The notes under the pieces: model-generated
Told to the model about the DNA's origin: nothing
Databases searched by the model: none
Seen by the model: only the letters and a program-made list of their open reading frames with translations
NCBI RefSeq assembly: GCF_900240975.1
Contig: NZ_LT968776.1
Coordinates: 2,477,092-2,541,091 of the forward strand
Length of the DNA: 64,000 nucleotides
Origin: Mycobacterium sp. 4858
GTDB lineage: Bacteria; Actinomycetota; Actinomycetes; Mycobacteriales; Mycobacteriaceae
Reading direction: 5' to 3'
Program-made: the position numbers and the translations under genes
In this document: in pieces, positions 49,849 through 59,500 of the stretch
Numbering within the stretch: position 1 is the stretch's first letter
Layout of the letters: each line of letters begins with the position of its first letter

Positions 49849-50586
49849 GAGACGCCGGGCGCCCGGGGTGTGCCCGAATGCCCGCCGATAGGTGTCGATG
49901 AAGGCGCTCGGTGTGGCCCAACCGCATTCGGAGGCCACCGATGTCACATCGCGGCGCTCGGTGAGCAGCACCAGGGCGTGCTGCAGCCGCAGCTGGGTAC
50001 GCCACTGCGGAAACGTCATCGCCAGCTCCTCGCGGAACAGGCGGCTCAGCGTGCGCTGGCCCACGCCGATCCGATCGCCGATCTGCCGCAACGTCAACGG
50101 TTCGCGCAGATGATCGGCGATCAGCGCGCACGCGTCCCGCAGCCGGCCGTCGACGGGGGTGGGAATCCACAGTGGCTCAACGGCGCTCGTCGCCTGCAAC
50201 TGATCGTGCAGCACGGCCAGCATCCGGTGGTGCTCGCCGGTGTCGGTTGCGCCGGTTCGCGAGCAGGCGATGATGAGTTCGCGCATCAACGGGTTGACCG
50301 CCAGCACGGCCGGTGCGCCGGGGCCGCGGCGATAGCGACCGGGATCCAGTGCGACGCCGTGAAATTGCGTGTGGCCGTGGAACTTGTGCTCATGCCAGCA
50401 CCCCGCCGGTATCCAGATGGCCCGATTCGCAGGCGTGATCCAGGTTCCCGCCGGTGTGGTGACCGAGACCGCACCCGAGGACGGGTAGACGATCTGGTGC
50501 AAGGGATGGCGGTGCCGCTCGATCCGGGCACCCGGCGGCAGAGCCAGCGACGATGTCGCCGACCCGTGATGGCTGATTTCCGACAT
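49846..50586 (-). CDS. AraC-family transcriptional regulator (Rv3833 type)
   Basis: A 246-residue regulator with an N-terminal cupin-like ligand domain (GARIERHRHPLHQIVYPSSG, IPAGCWHEHKFHG) and a C-terminal AraC double helix-turn-helix (LTLRQIGDRIGVGQRTLSRL and VTSVASECGWATPSAFIDTY). The His-rich cupin could bind a metal or small molecule. It is divergent from the methyltransferase gene at 50642 (55 bases between starts), so that gene is a likely target. Confidence 0.9.
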   Translation of the reverse strand: MSEISHHGSATSSLALPPGARIERHRHPLHQIVYPSSGAVSVTTPAGTWITPANRAIWIPAGCWHEHKFHGHTQFHGVALDPGRYRRGPGAPAVLAVNPLMRELIIACSRTGATDTGEHHRMLAVLHDQLQATSAVEPLWIPTPVDGRLRDACALIADHLREPLTLRQIGDRIGVGQRTLSRLFREELAMTFPQWRTQLRLQHALVLLTERRDVTSVASECGWATPSAFIDTYRRAFGHTPGARRL

Positions 50587-50641
50587 AAGTCGGCAAGATA
50601 TCGGAAGTGCGCCTTCCTCAGGTGCGCCTAACGTCGTGGTT

Positions 50642-51211
50642 ATGGGAATGAATCTTTTGCACCGGCGCCGATGTAGCTCGGCGGCCTGGCAGAAAGCGGT
50701 GGCGGGGCGGCTGTTGCCCTGGGCGTTGGACGGCGTCGAATTAGGTTCGCGGACTTTGGAAATCGGCCCGGGTTATGGGGCGACGACGCGCGCCTTGCTG
50801 GACAGGGCCGATTCGCTCACCGCCGTCGAGGTCGACGCCGCGATGGCCGACCGCCTCGAGCGCCGCTACGGCGACCGGGCCCGCATCATCCACGGCGACG
50901 GCGCGGACACCGGGCTGCCCGCCGATCACTTCACCTCGGTCGTGTGCTTCACCATGCTGCACCACGTGCCGAGCGCCGAACTGCAGAACCGGCTCTTCGC
51001 CGAGGCGTCCCGGGTGCTGCGGCCGGGTGGGGTGTTCGCCGGCAGCGACGGTGTACCTTCGCTGTCCTTCCGGCTGCTGCACATCGCCGACACCTACAAC
51101 CCGATCGCGCCCGCTGATCTGGGCGCGCGGTTGCGCAACGCGGGATTCGTCGATGTCCAGATCCACCCCTCAGGTGGGCGGCAACGGTGGCGTGCCGTCA
51201 AACCGACCTGA
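50642..51211 (+). CDS. Class I SAM-dependent methyltransferase (Rv3832c type)
   Basis: A small methyltransferase of 189 residues from the ATG at 50642; an in-frame GTG lies two codons upstream. Motif I is TLEIGPGYGATTRALL near residue 35, the acidic end of strand 2 is TAVEVDAAMADRLERR, motif II-like is HGDGADTGLPADHFTSVVCF and motif III is VLRPGGVFAGSD. The substrate is not evident. Its end overlaps the convergent carboxymuconolactone decarboxylase-family gene by 14 bases. Confidence 0.88.
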   Translation: MGMNLLHRRRCSSAAWQKAVAGRLLPWALDGVELGSRTLEIGPGYGATTRALLDRADSLTAVEVDAAMADRLERRYGDRARIIHGDGADTGLPADHFTSVVCFTMLHHVPSAELQNRLFAEASRVLRPGGVFAGSDGVPSLSFRLLHIADTYNPIAPADLGARLRNAGFVDVQIHPSGGRQRWRAVKPT

Positions 51212-51772
51212 AGGTGGGGCTGCCCGCCTCGAGCGGGACCCGGGCGGCACGCGCGGTGAAGCTGATCGCGTGATACCAGCCGCACAGCATCGTGAGGTCG
51301 AGGATCTGGCTTTCGTCGAATTCGGCGCGCAGCGCCATCCAGAGGGCATCGTCGATGTCTCGACGGTCGTAGAGCGAATCCACGGCACGGACGAGTAGGC
51401 GATCTCGCTCGGCCGTCCAGCACGGATCGTCGGCGTCGCCGTGGGTCAGGGAGTGGATCTGCGTGCGATCGAGGCGGGCCTTGTCCGCGAAAACGCGACG
51501 TGCACGCCCCATTCGTACTCGCAGCCGCAGCGAGCGCAGGTGCGATCGATCACGATCTCGCGGTCGCGAAGGGACAGCGACAACGCGCGGCTCAGCTCGT
51601 AACCGCCCCAGCGCGTCATGGCCTCGGCCATCGGCATGTTGCGCACCACGACGCGAAACAGGGCGATGGGCGGCACGTCCGGCGGCATCATCTTCTGCAG
51701 TAGGGCCGCCACCGCGGCCTCGTATGGCGGGTCGAGGGCGTCGATGCGAGGCGTTACTATTTCCGTAACCAT
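51198..51772 (-). pseudogene. Carboxymuconolactone decarboxylase family gene with frameshift
   Basis: Two overlapping frames together make one protein. The first (51446-51772) starts MVTEIVTPRIDALDPPYEAA and runs to the family motif CARCGCEYEWGVHVAF, then turns to nonsense. The second (51198-51512) resumes with FADKARLDRTQIHSLTHGD and ends normally. A single missing base near 51487-51495, next to a TTTT run, accounts for the break; restored, the product would be about 190 residues of the AhpD/CMD alpha-helical fold. It may be a real pseudogene or a sequencing error. Its start codon overlaps that of the divergent HxlR gene. Confidence 0.8.
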
Positions 51773-51796
51773 GGACAGGAAAGCTACGTTACGGAA
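51753..51796. promoter_or_regulatory. Candidate HxlR operator (GTTAC/GTAAC half-sites)
   Basis: A perfect 9-base inverted repeat, TTCCGTAAC (51761-51769) and GTTACGGAA (51788-51796), spans the divergent starts of the decarboxylase-family gene and the hxlR gene. A further GTTAC half-site lies at 51753-51757. Placement over both starts suggests autoregulation plus control of the neighbour. Confidence 0.6.
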
Positions 51797-52133
51797 TCCG
51801 AAACGTCAATCGGTGGCTCGACCGGGGCGCCCCGTGCGGGGGTCGACAACCGGGCGGCCACTCATGGCGGCCCTCGACCTCCTCGGGCGGCGCTGGTCGC
51901 TGCGGATCCTGTGGGAGCTTCGCGACGGACCGCTGGGGGCGAGGTCGTTGCGGGAGCGCTGCGACGGGATGTCTCCCAGCGTCTTGTATGACCGTCTCGG
52001 CGAACTGTCGGACGCGGGCCTGGTCGTCCAGCGCGACGATCAGTCTTACGAGCTCAGCGAAGCCGGCCGGTCGTTGGGCGAGGCGCTCGATCCCCTCGAC
52101 CGGTGGGCCCGGCGCTGGGCGGACGGAAACTAG
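51771..52133 (+). CDS. HxlR-family transcriptional regulator
   Basis: A 120-residue winged-helix regulator. Diagnostic text: LDLLGRRWSLRILWELRDGP, GARSLRERCDGMSPSVLYDR, LGELSDAGLVVQRD and YELSEAGRSLGEALDPLDRW. The ATG at 51771 forms a CCATGG palindrome with the start of the divergent gene and has no ribosome site. An in-frame GTG at 51813 would leave the whole inverted repeat outside the gene, and the helix-turn-helix core begins later, so 51813 is a serious alternative. HxlR proteins often sense electrophiles and control nearby oxidoreductases. Confidence 0.85.
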   Translation: MDRKATLRNPKRQSVARPGRPVRGSTTGRPLMAALDLLGRRWSLRILWELRDGPLGARSLRERCDGMSPSVLYDRLGELSDAGLVVQRDDQSYELSEAGRSLGEALDPLDRWARRWADGN

Positions 52134-52615
52134 GCGTCCACCGTCTCGCGGGCTTGTTGGTGCCGGCGCTGCCGCTCCATGGTGGCGAAATAGAAGGCGA
52201 ACCCGAACGTGAAGCTGGTGAAAAGGCTCGACACAAAGAACAGCCACGGGTGCTTCAGCCCGCGGCGGTAACCGTCCACGATGGTAAACAGCGGCAGCAG
52301 AATGACATTCGCGATCGTGTAATCCTGGCTGGCGGAGTCCGCGGCGGGATTGGTGAACATCAGCCTGATGTATTCGGCCCAGCTGCCGTGCTCGCCCCAC
52401 AACGGATTGGTGGACCCGTGCGAGTACTGCTGGACGTAGGTGATGTTGAAGTACCAGCCCAGGACCACCGAGCCGATGCCGATGACGTAGTACAGGCATT
52501 CCAGCGGGGTGAACAGCGGCCCGCCGGCCGGCCGGGCGAACACCTTCGAGTTCGAGGCGACGATCCAGCCGATGACACCGAACCCGAGCACTGCATGCAC
52601 AAGAAGCGAGACCAT
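52130..52615 (-). CDS. DUF2834-type membrane protein
   Basis: A 161-residue integral membrane protein from the ATG giving MVSLLVHAVLGFGVIGWIVA; an upstream frame to 52750 would cross the operator and is rejected. Four or so hydrophobic segments (near 3-22, 40-62, 95-115 and 125-145) and a conserved middle with FNITYVQQYSHGSTNPLWGE and IRLMFTNPAADSASQDY. The role is unknown. It is divergent from tetR with a TTTTGTCA/TGACAAAA dyad between, so it is probably repressed by that regulator. Confidence 0.78.
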   Translation of the reverse strand: MVSLLVHAVLGFGVIGWIVASNSKVFARPAGGPLFTPLECLYYVIGIGSVVLGWYFNITYVQQYSHGSTNPLWGEHGSWAEYIRLMFTNPAADSASQDYTIANVILLPLFTIVDGYRRGLKHPWLFFVSSLFTSFTFGFAFYFATMERQRRHQQARETVDA

Positions 52616-52642
52616 GGGCGCAGTCTCACCCCGAAGCCAAAG

Positions 52643-52662
52643 TTTTGTCAATACTGACAAAA
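52643..52662. promoter_or_regulatory. TetR operator, site 1
   Basis: Perfect dyad TTTTGTCA (52643-52650), ATAC, TGACAAAA (52655-52662), in the 70-base gap between the divergent DUF2834 and tetR starts. Nearly the same dyad recurs right after the tetR stop at 53310-53329. Confidence 0.78.
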
Positions 52663-52685
52663 GGTGGTTGCGGTACCTTACTTGC

Positions 52686-53306
52686 ATGGTCAGGCCGGCG
52701 CAGACGGTGCGCAGCGAGCGCACGCGGGAGGCGTTGGTCCAGGCGGCCATGGTCCGGTTCCTCGCCCAGGGCGTCGAGGAGACGTCGGCCGAGCAGATCG
52801 CGGCGGACGCCGGGGTGTCGCTGCGGACGTTCTATCGGCACTTCAAGTCCAAGCACGATCTGCTGTTTGCCGACTACACCGGGCTGAACTGGTTTCGGGC
52901 CGCACTGGACGCCCGGCCCGCCGACGAGGCGATCATCGATTCGGTGCAGTCGGCCATCTTCTCGTTCCCCTATGACGTTGAGGCCGTGACGAAAATCGCC
53001 GCACTGCGGGGCGGCGAGCTCGACCCCGGCCGCATCGTGCGCCACATGCAGGAGGTCCAGGCCGACTTCGCGGGTGTCATCGAGACGCAGTTGCATCGGC
53101 GTAGCTGTACGACCGCCGGGACGCTGGACGGGCGATTGCGTGCCGCGGTGATCGCGCGCTGCATCGCGGCGGGCGTCTTCGGTGCGATGGAGTTCTGGAT
53201 GCTGGGCGACGACCGGTCGCTGGGCGAACTGGCGCGGATGTGTCACGCGGCGCTGGAGTCGTTGCGCGCGGGCATCACCGACGCCTGGACCACCGACCGC
53301 GGATAA
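52686..53306 (+). CDS. TetR-family transcriptional regulator
   Basis: A 206-residue regulator. The helix-turn-helix is clear (TREALVQAAMVRFLAQGVEE, AEQIAADAGVSLRTFYRHFK, residues about 13-55). The C-terminal ligand domain is not recognisable by subfamily. Matching operators before the gene and between it and the downstream FAD enzyme suggest that it represses itself, the divergent membrane protein and the desaturase-like gene, forming one local regulon. Confidence 0.9.
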   Translation: MVRPAQTVRSERTREALVQAAMVRFLAQGVEETSAEQIAADAGVSLRTFYRHFKSKHDLLFADYTGLNWFRAALDARPADEAIIDSVQSAIFSFPYDVEAVTKIAALRGGELDPGRIVRHMQEVQADFAGVIETQLHRRSCTTAGTLDGRLRAAVIARCIAAGVFGAMEFWMLGDDRSLGELARMCHAALESLRAGITDAWTTDRG

Positions 53307-53332
53307 AAGTTTCGTCATAATTGACAAAACTT
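53307..53332. promoter_or_regulatory. TetR operator, site 2
   Basis: Arms TTTCGTCA (53310-53317) and TGACAAAA (53322-53329) around TAAT, with AAG and CTT extending the symmetry outward. It differs from site 1 by one base in an arm and keeps the same 4-base spacer. It starts immediately after the tetR stop and lies 38 bases before the FAD-enzyme start, placing it over that gene's promoter. Confidence 0.78.
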
Positions 53333-53370
53333 CGGCGCCGTGTCAGCCTCCTCTCGTGGAGGGCAGGAAC

Positions 53371-54933
53371 ATGACACGGTATGACGCGATAGTTATCGGT
53401 GCGGGACACAACGGCCTGGCGGCGGCGGTGCTGCTGCAGAAGGCGGGCTTGCGCACGGTGTGCCTGGATTCCAAGCTCTACGCCGGCGGGATGGCGTCAA
53501 CGGTGGAGCTTTTCGACGGGTATCGGTTCGAGATCGCCGGTTCGGTGCAGTTCCCCACCTCGAAGGTGGTGGTCGACGAACTCGGCCTGGACACCCTGCC
53601 GACGATCGACCTGGACGTGATGTCGGTGGCGGTGCGCGGCGTCGGTGACGACCCGCTGATCCAGTACAGCGACCCCGTCAAGCTGTTCACCCACCTCAAC
53701 GAGGTGCACGGGGCGGACGCGGTCAACGGGATGGCGGGCCTGATGGCCTGGAGCCAGGCTCCGACGCGGGCGCTGGGCCGGTTCGAGGCGGGGACGCAGC
53801 CCAAGACGTATGACGAGATGTATGCCTGCGCGACAAACGAATTCGAACGCTCGGCGATCGACGACATGCTGTTCGGGTCGGTCACCGACGTGCTGGACCG
53901 CTATCTGCCCGACCGCGAGAAGCACGGTGCGCTGCGCGGCTCGATGACCGTGCTGGCGGTCAACACCCTCTATCGCGGGCCGGAAACCCCGGGCAGCGCC
54001 GCCGCGCTGGCCTTCGGGTTGGGCGTCCCCGACGGCGACACCATGCAGATGAAGAAGTTGCGCGGCGGCATCGGGGCGCTCACCGCGCACCTGGGCGAAC
54101 TGCTGGAAAGCCACGGCGGCGAAGTCCGGCTGCGGACCAAGGTGACCGAGATCGTGGTCACCGACGGGCGGGTGGCCGGGGTGCGCACCGAGGGCGGTGA
54201 GGAGCTGACCGCCCCGATCGTCGTCTCCGGTATCGCGCCCGATTTCACCCTCAACGAGCTGATCGACCCCGCCCTGCTGCCCGGTGACATCCGCGAGCGG
54301 TACGCCAAGACCGACCACCGGGGCAGTTACCTGCAGATGCACTTCGCGCTCGAAGAAGCGCCTGCGTTCGCCGCGCCCTACGAGGCGCTCAACGATCCGG
54401 CCATGCAGGCGTCGATCGGCCTGTTCTGCACGCCCGAGGAGGTCCAGCGGCAGTGGGAGGACGCGCGGCGCGGGATCGTCCCGGCCGACCCGACCGTCGT
54501 GCTGCAGATCCCCACCCAGAACGACCCCGACCTGGCGCCCGCGGGCAAGCACGCCGCCTCGGCGTTCGCCTTGTGGTTCCCGATCGAGGGCGACGCCGAT
54601 TACGGCGAGGCGAAGGTCGAAATGGGTCAGCGGGTGATCGACAAGATCACCCGGTTGGCGCCGAACTTCGAGCGCAGCATCATCCGGCACACCACCTTCA
54701 CGCCCAAGCACATGGGCGTGATGTTCGGCGCGCCCGGGGGCGACTACTGCCACGGACTGCTCAACCCCGACCAGATCGGGCCGAACCGGCCCGGCCCGAA
54801 GGGCTTTCGCGGCCAGCCGATACCGATCGAGGGGTTGTACCTGGGCAGCGCGGGCTGCCACGGCGGACCGGGCATCACGTTCATCCCCGGCTACAATGCG
54901 GCCCGACAGGCGCTCGCCGACCGCACGGCCTGA
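53371..54933 (+). CDS. FAD-dependent phytoene desaturase/amine oxidase-like oxidoreductase
   Basis: A 520-residue CrtI/amine-oxidase superfamily protein. The start ATG follows GGAGGGCAGGAAC. The N-terminal dinucleotide motif is VIGAGHNGLAAAVLLQKAGL (residues 9-28) with CLDSKLYAGGMAST after it, and the C-terminal FAD contact is LYLGSAGCHGGPGITFIPGY. It resembles the mammalian PYROXD2-like branch rather than true carotenoid enzymes, so the substrate is open. There is no phytoene synthase nearby. A TetR operator lies just upstream. Confidence 0.87.
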   Translation: MTRYDAIVIGAGHNGLAAAVLLQKAGLRTVCLDSKLYAGGMASTVELFDGYRFEIAGSVQFPTSKVVVDELGLDTLPTIDLDVMSVAVRGVGDDPLIQYSDPVKLFTHLNEVHGADAVNGMAGLMAWSQAPTRALGRFEAGTQPKTYDEMYACATNEFERSAIDDMLFGSVTDVLDRYLPDREKHGALRGSMTVLAVNTLYRGPETPGSAAALAFGLGVPDGDTMQMKKLRGGIGALTAHLGELLESHGGEVRLRTKVTEIVVTDGRVAGVRTEGGEELTAPIVVSGIAPDFTLNELIDPALLPGDIRERYAKTDHRGSYLQMHFALEEAPAFAAPYEALNDPAMQASIGLFCTPEEVQRQWEDARRGIVPADPTVVLQIPTQNDPDLAPAGKHAASAFALWFPIEGDADYGEAKVEMGQRVIDKITRLAPNFERSIIRHTTFTPKHMGVMFGAPGGDYCHGLLNPDQIGPNRPGPKGFRGQPIPIEGLYLGSAGCHGGPGITFIPGYNAARQALADRTA

Positions 54934-55101
54934 CGGTCGGGCCGGCGCAGCCGGCGGCACGCCGTACCAAGCGGCCCACGACGACGCGGGCTAGGCTACC
55001 CACCGAACCTCAGCACACCGGTGTTCGGCGGATCCCCCCGATACGCAGTCAGCTGCCGTTCTCCGCGCAGAGCCGTCGGTGCTGAAGCACGGGAGGTAGC
55101 A

Positions 55102-56544
55102 GTGCGGATCGGCCCCTTGGACGTCTCCACGGTCGACGAGTGGGCGCCGGCTCCCGGCACATTGTTCTCGTGGCACCCGTCGCCCGCCGCGCGCGAGAGG
55201 GCCGTCGCGGCACCGGCGAGCGCCGTGCCGCCCAGCTACGTGCAGGCCCGGCACCTGCGGAGCCTGCGCGAACAGGCCGCCCGCGGCCTGGACCATTCGC
55301 GGCTGCTGATCGCGTCGGTCGAGGTGTCGGGCCGCTGCGACCTGCGGGCCATGACCTACGTCATCAATGCGCACCTGCGCAGGCACGAGACCTACCGGAG
55401 CTGGTTCGAGTACCACGACGCCGACCACATCGTGCGGCACACCCTCGACGACCCGGCGGACATCGAGTTCGTCCCCACCGAACACGGCGAGGTGACCGGC
55501 GCGCGGCTGCGGGAGCACATAGTGTCCACCCCCGATTCGCTGCAGTGGGATTGCTTCAGCTTCGGGGTGATTCAGCGCCCGGACCGCTTCACCTTCTACG
55601 CCAGCATCGATCACCTGCACGCCGACGGCCAGTTCGTCGGGATGGGACTCCTGGAGTTCCGGACCATGTACGCCGAGCTGACCGCGGGAAATCCGCCGGT
55701 CGAGCTGCCGCCGGCCGGCAGCTATGCCGACTACTGCCTACGGCAACGCGACTACACCGCGGGCCTGACCGTCGACTCGCCCGAGGTGCGGGAGTGGATC
55801 GACTTCGCCGAACTCAACGGCGGGACGTTCCCGGCGTTCCCGCTTGCCCTCGGCGACCCCTCCGCGCCCTGCGCCGGTGACCTGTTGGGCGTGACCCTGT
55901 TGGACGAGGAACAGACGCATCGATTCGAAACCGCCTGTGTGGCGGCCGGCGCCCGGTTCGTCGGCGGGATGTTCGCGTGCCTGGCTCTCGCCGTTCACGA
56001 GTTGACCGGAGCCGGAACGTATTTCGCCATCACCCCGAAAGACACCCGCAGCACGCAGGCCGACTTCACGACGCAGGGGTGGTTCACCGGGCAGATCCCG
56101 GTCACCGTTCCCGTCGCCGGATCATCGTTCAACGCCATGGCACGAAGCGCCCAGGCGTCCTTCGACTCCGGCGCGGACCTCGCGAGGGTCCCGTTCGAAC
56201 GGGTCGTGGAACTACAGCCCTCGCTGCGCAGGCCCCCGCCGTTGTTCTCGCTGGTGAACTTCTTTGACGCGCAAGCCAATCCGCTGTCGATGATGACCAA
56301 GTTGTTCGAGGGCCTGACCGTCGGCGCACACAGTGACGGCAGGGTCACCTACCCGCTCAGCACCATGGTGGGGCGGTTCGACGAGACCGGGGCGAGCGTG
56401 TTGTTTCCCGACCATCCGGTGGCCCGAAATAACGTCACCCGGTATCTGGGTGCCATAAAATCCGTGTGCGTCCGCATCGCCGACGGCGGGGCGGCGGAGC
56501 GTGCGCGTAACGTCGCCGGCCGCGACCGGCAGGCGACGCATTGA
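55102..56544 (+). CDS. papA1: PapA1, sulfolipid acyltransferase
   Basis: PapA1 transfers a (hydroxy)phthioceranoyl chain to the acylated trehalose-2-sulfate made by PapA2 in M. tuberculosis sulfolipid-1 synthesis. I place the start at the GTG giving RIGPLDVSTVDEWAPAPGTL because GGGAGG lies 5 bases upstream; the frame is open further but not conserved. 480 residues. The condensation-type active site HxxxDG is in SIDHLHADGQ near residue 172, and the structural segment TTQGWFTGQIPVTVPVAG near 320. Close similarity to Rv3824c runs over the full length. The pks2 gene expected beside it is not here. Confidence 0.93.
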   Translation: MRIGPLDVSTVDEWAPAPGTLFSWHPSPAARERAVAAPASAVPPSYVQARHLRSLREQAARGLDHSRLLIASVEVSGRCDLRAMTYVINAHLRRHETYRSWFEYHDADHIVRHTLDDPADIEFVPTEHGEVTGARLREHIVSTPDSLQWDCFSFGVIQRPDRFTFYASIDHLHADGQFVGMGLLEFRTMYAELTAGNPPVELPPAGSYADYCLRQRDYTAGLTVDSPEVREWIDFAELNGGTFPAFPLALGDPSAPCAGDLLGVTLLDEEQTHRFETACVAAGARFVGGMFACLALAVHELTGAGTYFAITPKDTRSTQADFTTQGWFTGQIPVTVPVAGSSFNAMARSAQASFDSGADLARVPFERVVELQPSLRRPPPLFSLVNFFDAQANPLSMMTKLFEGLTVGAHSDGRVTYPLSTMVGRFDETGASVLFPDHPVARNNVTRYLGAIKSVCVRIADGGAAERARNVAGRDRQATH

Positions 56545-56557
56545 CGCTCGAAGCAGA

Positions 56558-59500
56558 ATGCGGTTTTCAATGTCACTAGCGAAGACTGGCCGGGACGACC
56601 CGGTGGGCGTCTTCCCCCGCCTCGGGCGCCTCGTCGGGCGAAGGCCGTGGCTGGTGATCGGCGTCTGGATCGCGCTTGCGGGCATCCTCGCGCTGACCGC
56701 GCCGTCGCTGGAAGAGATCTCCCAGCAACACCCGGTCGCCATCCTGCCGTCCGACGCGCCGGTGCTGGCCGCCACCCGCACCATGAACGCCGCTTTCGGC
56801 GAGGCCGGGTTGCAGAGCATCGCCGTGGTGGTGCTCAGCGACGCCAAAGGCTTGACCGCGGCCGACGAAGGCACCTACCGCAAACTCACCGAGGCCCTGC
56901 GCCGCGACACCCGAGACGTGGCGATGCTGCAGGATTTCCTGGCCACGCCGCCGCTGCGTGAACTGCTGACCAGCAAGGACCACCAGGCCTGGATGCTGCC
57001 CGTCGGCCTGCCCGGCGATCTGGGCTCCCCGCAATCCAAGCGGGCGTACGCGCGGGTGGCCGAGATCGTGCGGCAGACCGTGGCCGGGTCTACGCTGACG
57101 GCCAACCTGACCGGGCCCGCGTCCACCGTCGCCGACCTGAACGTCACCGGCCAGCGGGACAGGACGCGGATCGAGCTCGCGATCGTCGTGCTCTTGTTCG
57201 TCATCCTGTTCGTCATCTACCGCAACCCGGTCACGATGGTGCTGCCGTTGCTGACCATAGGCATGTCCGCGGTGGTGGCCCAGCGGTTGGTGGCCCTGGT
57301 CGGGCTGGCCGGCCTGGGCATCGCCAACCAGACCGTCATCTTCATGAGCGGGATGATGGTCGGCGCCGGAACGGATTACGCCGTCTTCCTGATCAGCCGC
57401 TACCACGACTACGTGCGCCAGGGCGTGGACTCCGACCAGGCGGTCGTCAAGGCGTTGGCGTCCATCGGCAAGGTGATCGCCGCCTCGGCGGCCACCGTCG
57501 CGGTCACGTTTCTCGGAATGATCTTCACCCAGTTGGGAATTCTGCGGACGGTCGGGCCGGTGCTGGGCATCTCGGTGGCCGTCGTCTTCTTCGCCGCAAT
57601 CACGCTGCTGCCCGCGCTGCTGGTGCTCGCCGGGCGCCGCGGCTGGATCGCGCCGCGCGGCGATCTCAGCCGTAGCTTCTGGCGGCGGTCGGGCATCAAC
57701 ATCGTGCGGCGGCCCAAGGCCCACCTACTGGCCAGCGCGCTGGTGCTGGTGATCCTGGCCGGGTGCGCGGGGCTGGCCCGGTACAACTACGACGACCGCA
57801 AGGCCCTACCGGGCAACGTGGAAAGTTCGGTCGGCTACGCCGCGCTGGAAAAACACTTCTCGACCAACCTGATCGTCCCCGAGTACTTGTTCATCTCCTC
57901 GCCGCAGGACCTGCGCACGGCGAAGGCCCTCGCCGACCTCGAGCAGATGGCGCAACGGGTCAGCCAGGTGCCGGGCGTCGCGATGGTCCGGGGCATCACC
58001 CGGCCCACCGGGCAATCGCTGGAGCAGGCCAAAACCTCATGGCAGGCCGGCGAAGTCGGCGACAAGCTGGACGCGGGTTCCAGGCAAATCGTCGACCATA
58101 CCGGCGATCTCGATCGGCTCGCGGGTGGCGCCAACCTGATGGCGGGCCGGCTCGGCGACGTACGGACCCAGGTCAATCAGGCCGTGTCAGCGGTCGGCGG
58201 CATGGTCGACGCCCTGGCGGCCTTGCAGAACATCTTCGGCGGGAACCGGGCGCTGGCCGAACTCGATGGCGCCGAACGGCTCGTCAACGGCATGCGTTCG
58301 CTCGGCGATGCCATCGGCGCCAACGCCAACTTCGTTGCCGACAACTCTGATTGGGCCCATCCGGTGCTGGGGGCGCTGGACAACAGCCCCATGTGCAGCG
58401 CCGAGCCCGCCTGCGTCAACGCGCGCGACGAATTACAGCGGCTGGTGACGGCGCGCGACGACGGAACACTGGGCAAGATTTCGGAGCTGGCCCGCCAGTT
58501 GCGGGCGACCCAGGCCGTGCAGACCCTCGCGGCAACGGTTTCCGGGTTGCGCCGGGCGTTGTCCACCGTCATCGGCGCGATGGGCTCGCTGGGGATGGGC
58601 GGCCCGGGCGGCATGCGGGCGAAGATCACCTTCCTGCAGCAGGGGACCAACACACTCGCGGACGGCAGCCGCCAATTGGCCGACGGTGTGCAGCAATTGG
58701 TCGACCAGGTCAAGAAGATGGGCTTCGGGATGGGCGAGGCGTCCGCGTTCCTGCTGTCCATGAAGAACGAGGCGACGACGCCGGCGATGGCCGGCTTCTA
58801 CATCCCGGCGCAGGCGTTGTCGTATGCCACCGGTGAGGGCGGCAAGCCCGGGGCGTTGCCGGGCGGAGTGCAGGGCCTGCTCGGGGGCATGAGCGCCGAC
58901 CAGCTGAAAAGGCTTGCCGGCGCGTTCGTTTCGCCCGACGGCCATGCGATGCGGTACTTGATCCAGACCAACCTCGATCCGTTCAGCACCGCGGCGATGG
59001 ACCAGGTGGACGCGATCAGGGCCGCCGCGCAGGGCGCCCAGCCCAATACCACGCTGGCCGATGCCAGGGTATCGGTGGTGGGGTTGCCCGTCGTGCTCAA
59101 GGAGACGCGCGACTACTACGATCACGATCTGCGATTCATCATCGCGATGACCGTCTGCGTGGTGCTGCTGATCCTGATCGCCCTGCTGCGCGCGGTCGTC
59201 GCGCCGCTGTATCTGATCGGGACGGTGATCGTCTCGTACATGTCGGCCCTCGGCATCGGCGTCATCGTCTTCCAACTGATCTTGGGCCAGGAATTGCATT
59301 GGAGCGTGCCGGGTTTGACGTTCGTCATTCTGGTGGCGGTCGGGGCCGACTACAACATGCTGCTCATCTCCCGGCTGCGGGAGGAGTCCGCATCGGGAAT
59401 GCGCTCGGGTGTCATCCGAACCGTGTCCTCGACGGGCGGGGTGATCACCGCGGCGGGCCTGATCATGGCCGCGTCGATGTACGGCCTGGTGTTCGCCAGC

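Noticed and set aside
51446..51512. Two separate small genes in place of one decarboxylase-family gene
   Set aside because: The overlapping frames supply complementary halves of one family and join at a conserved motif, so a single frameshifted gene explains them better.
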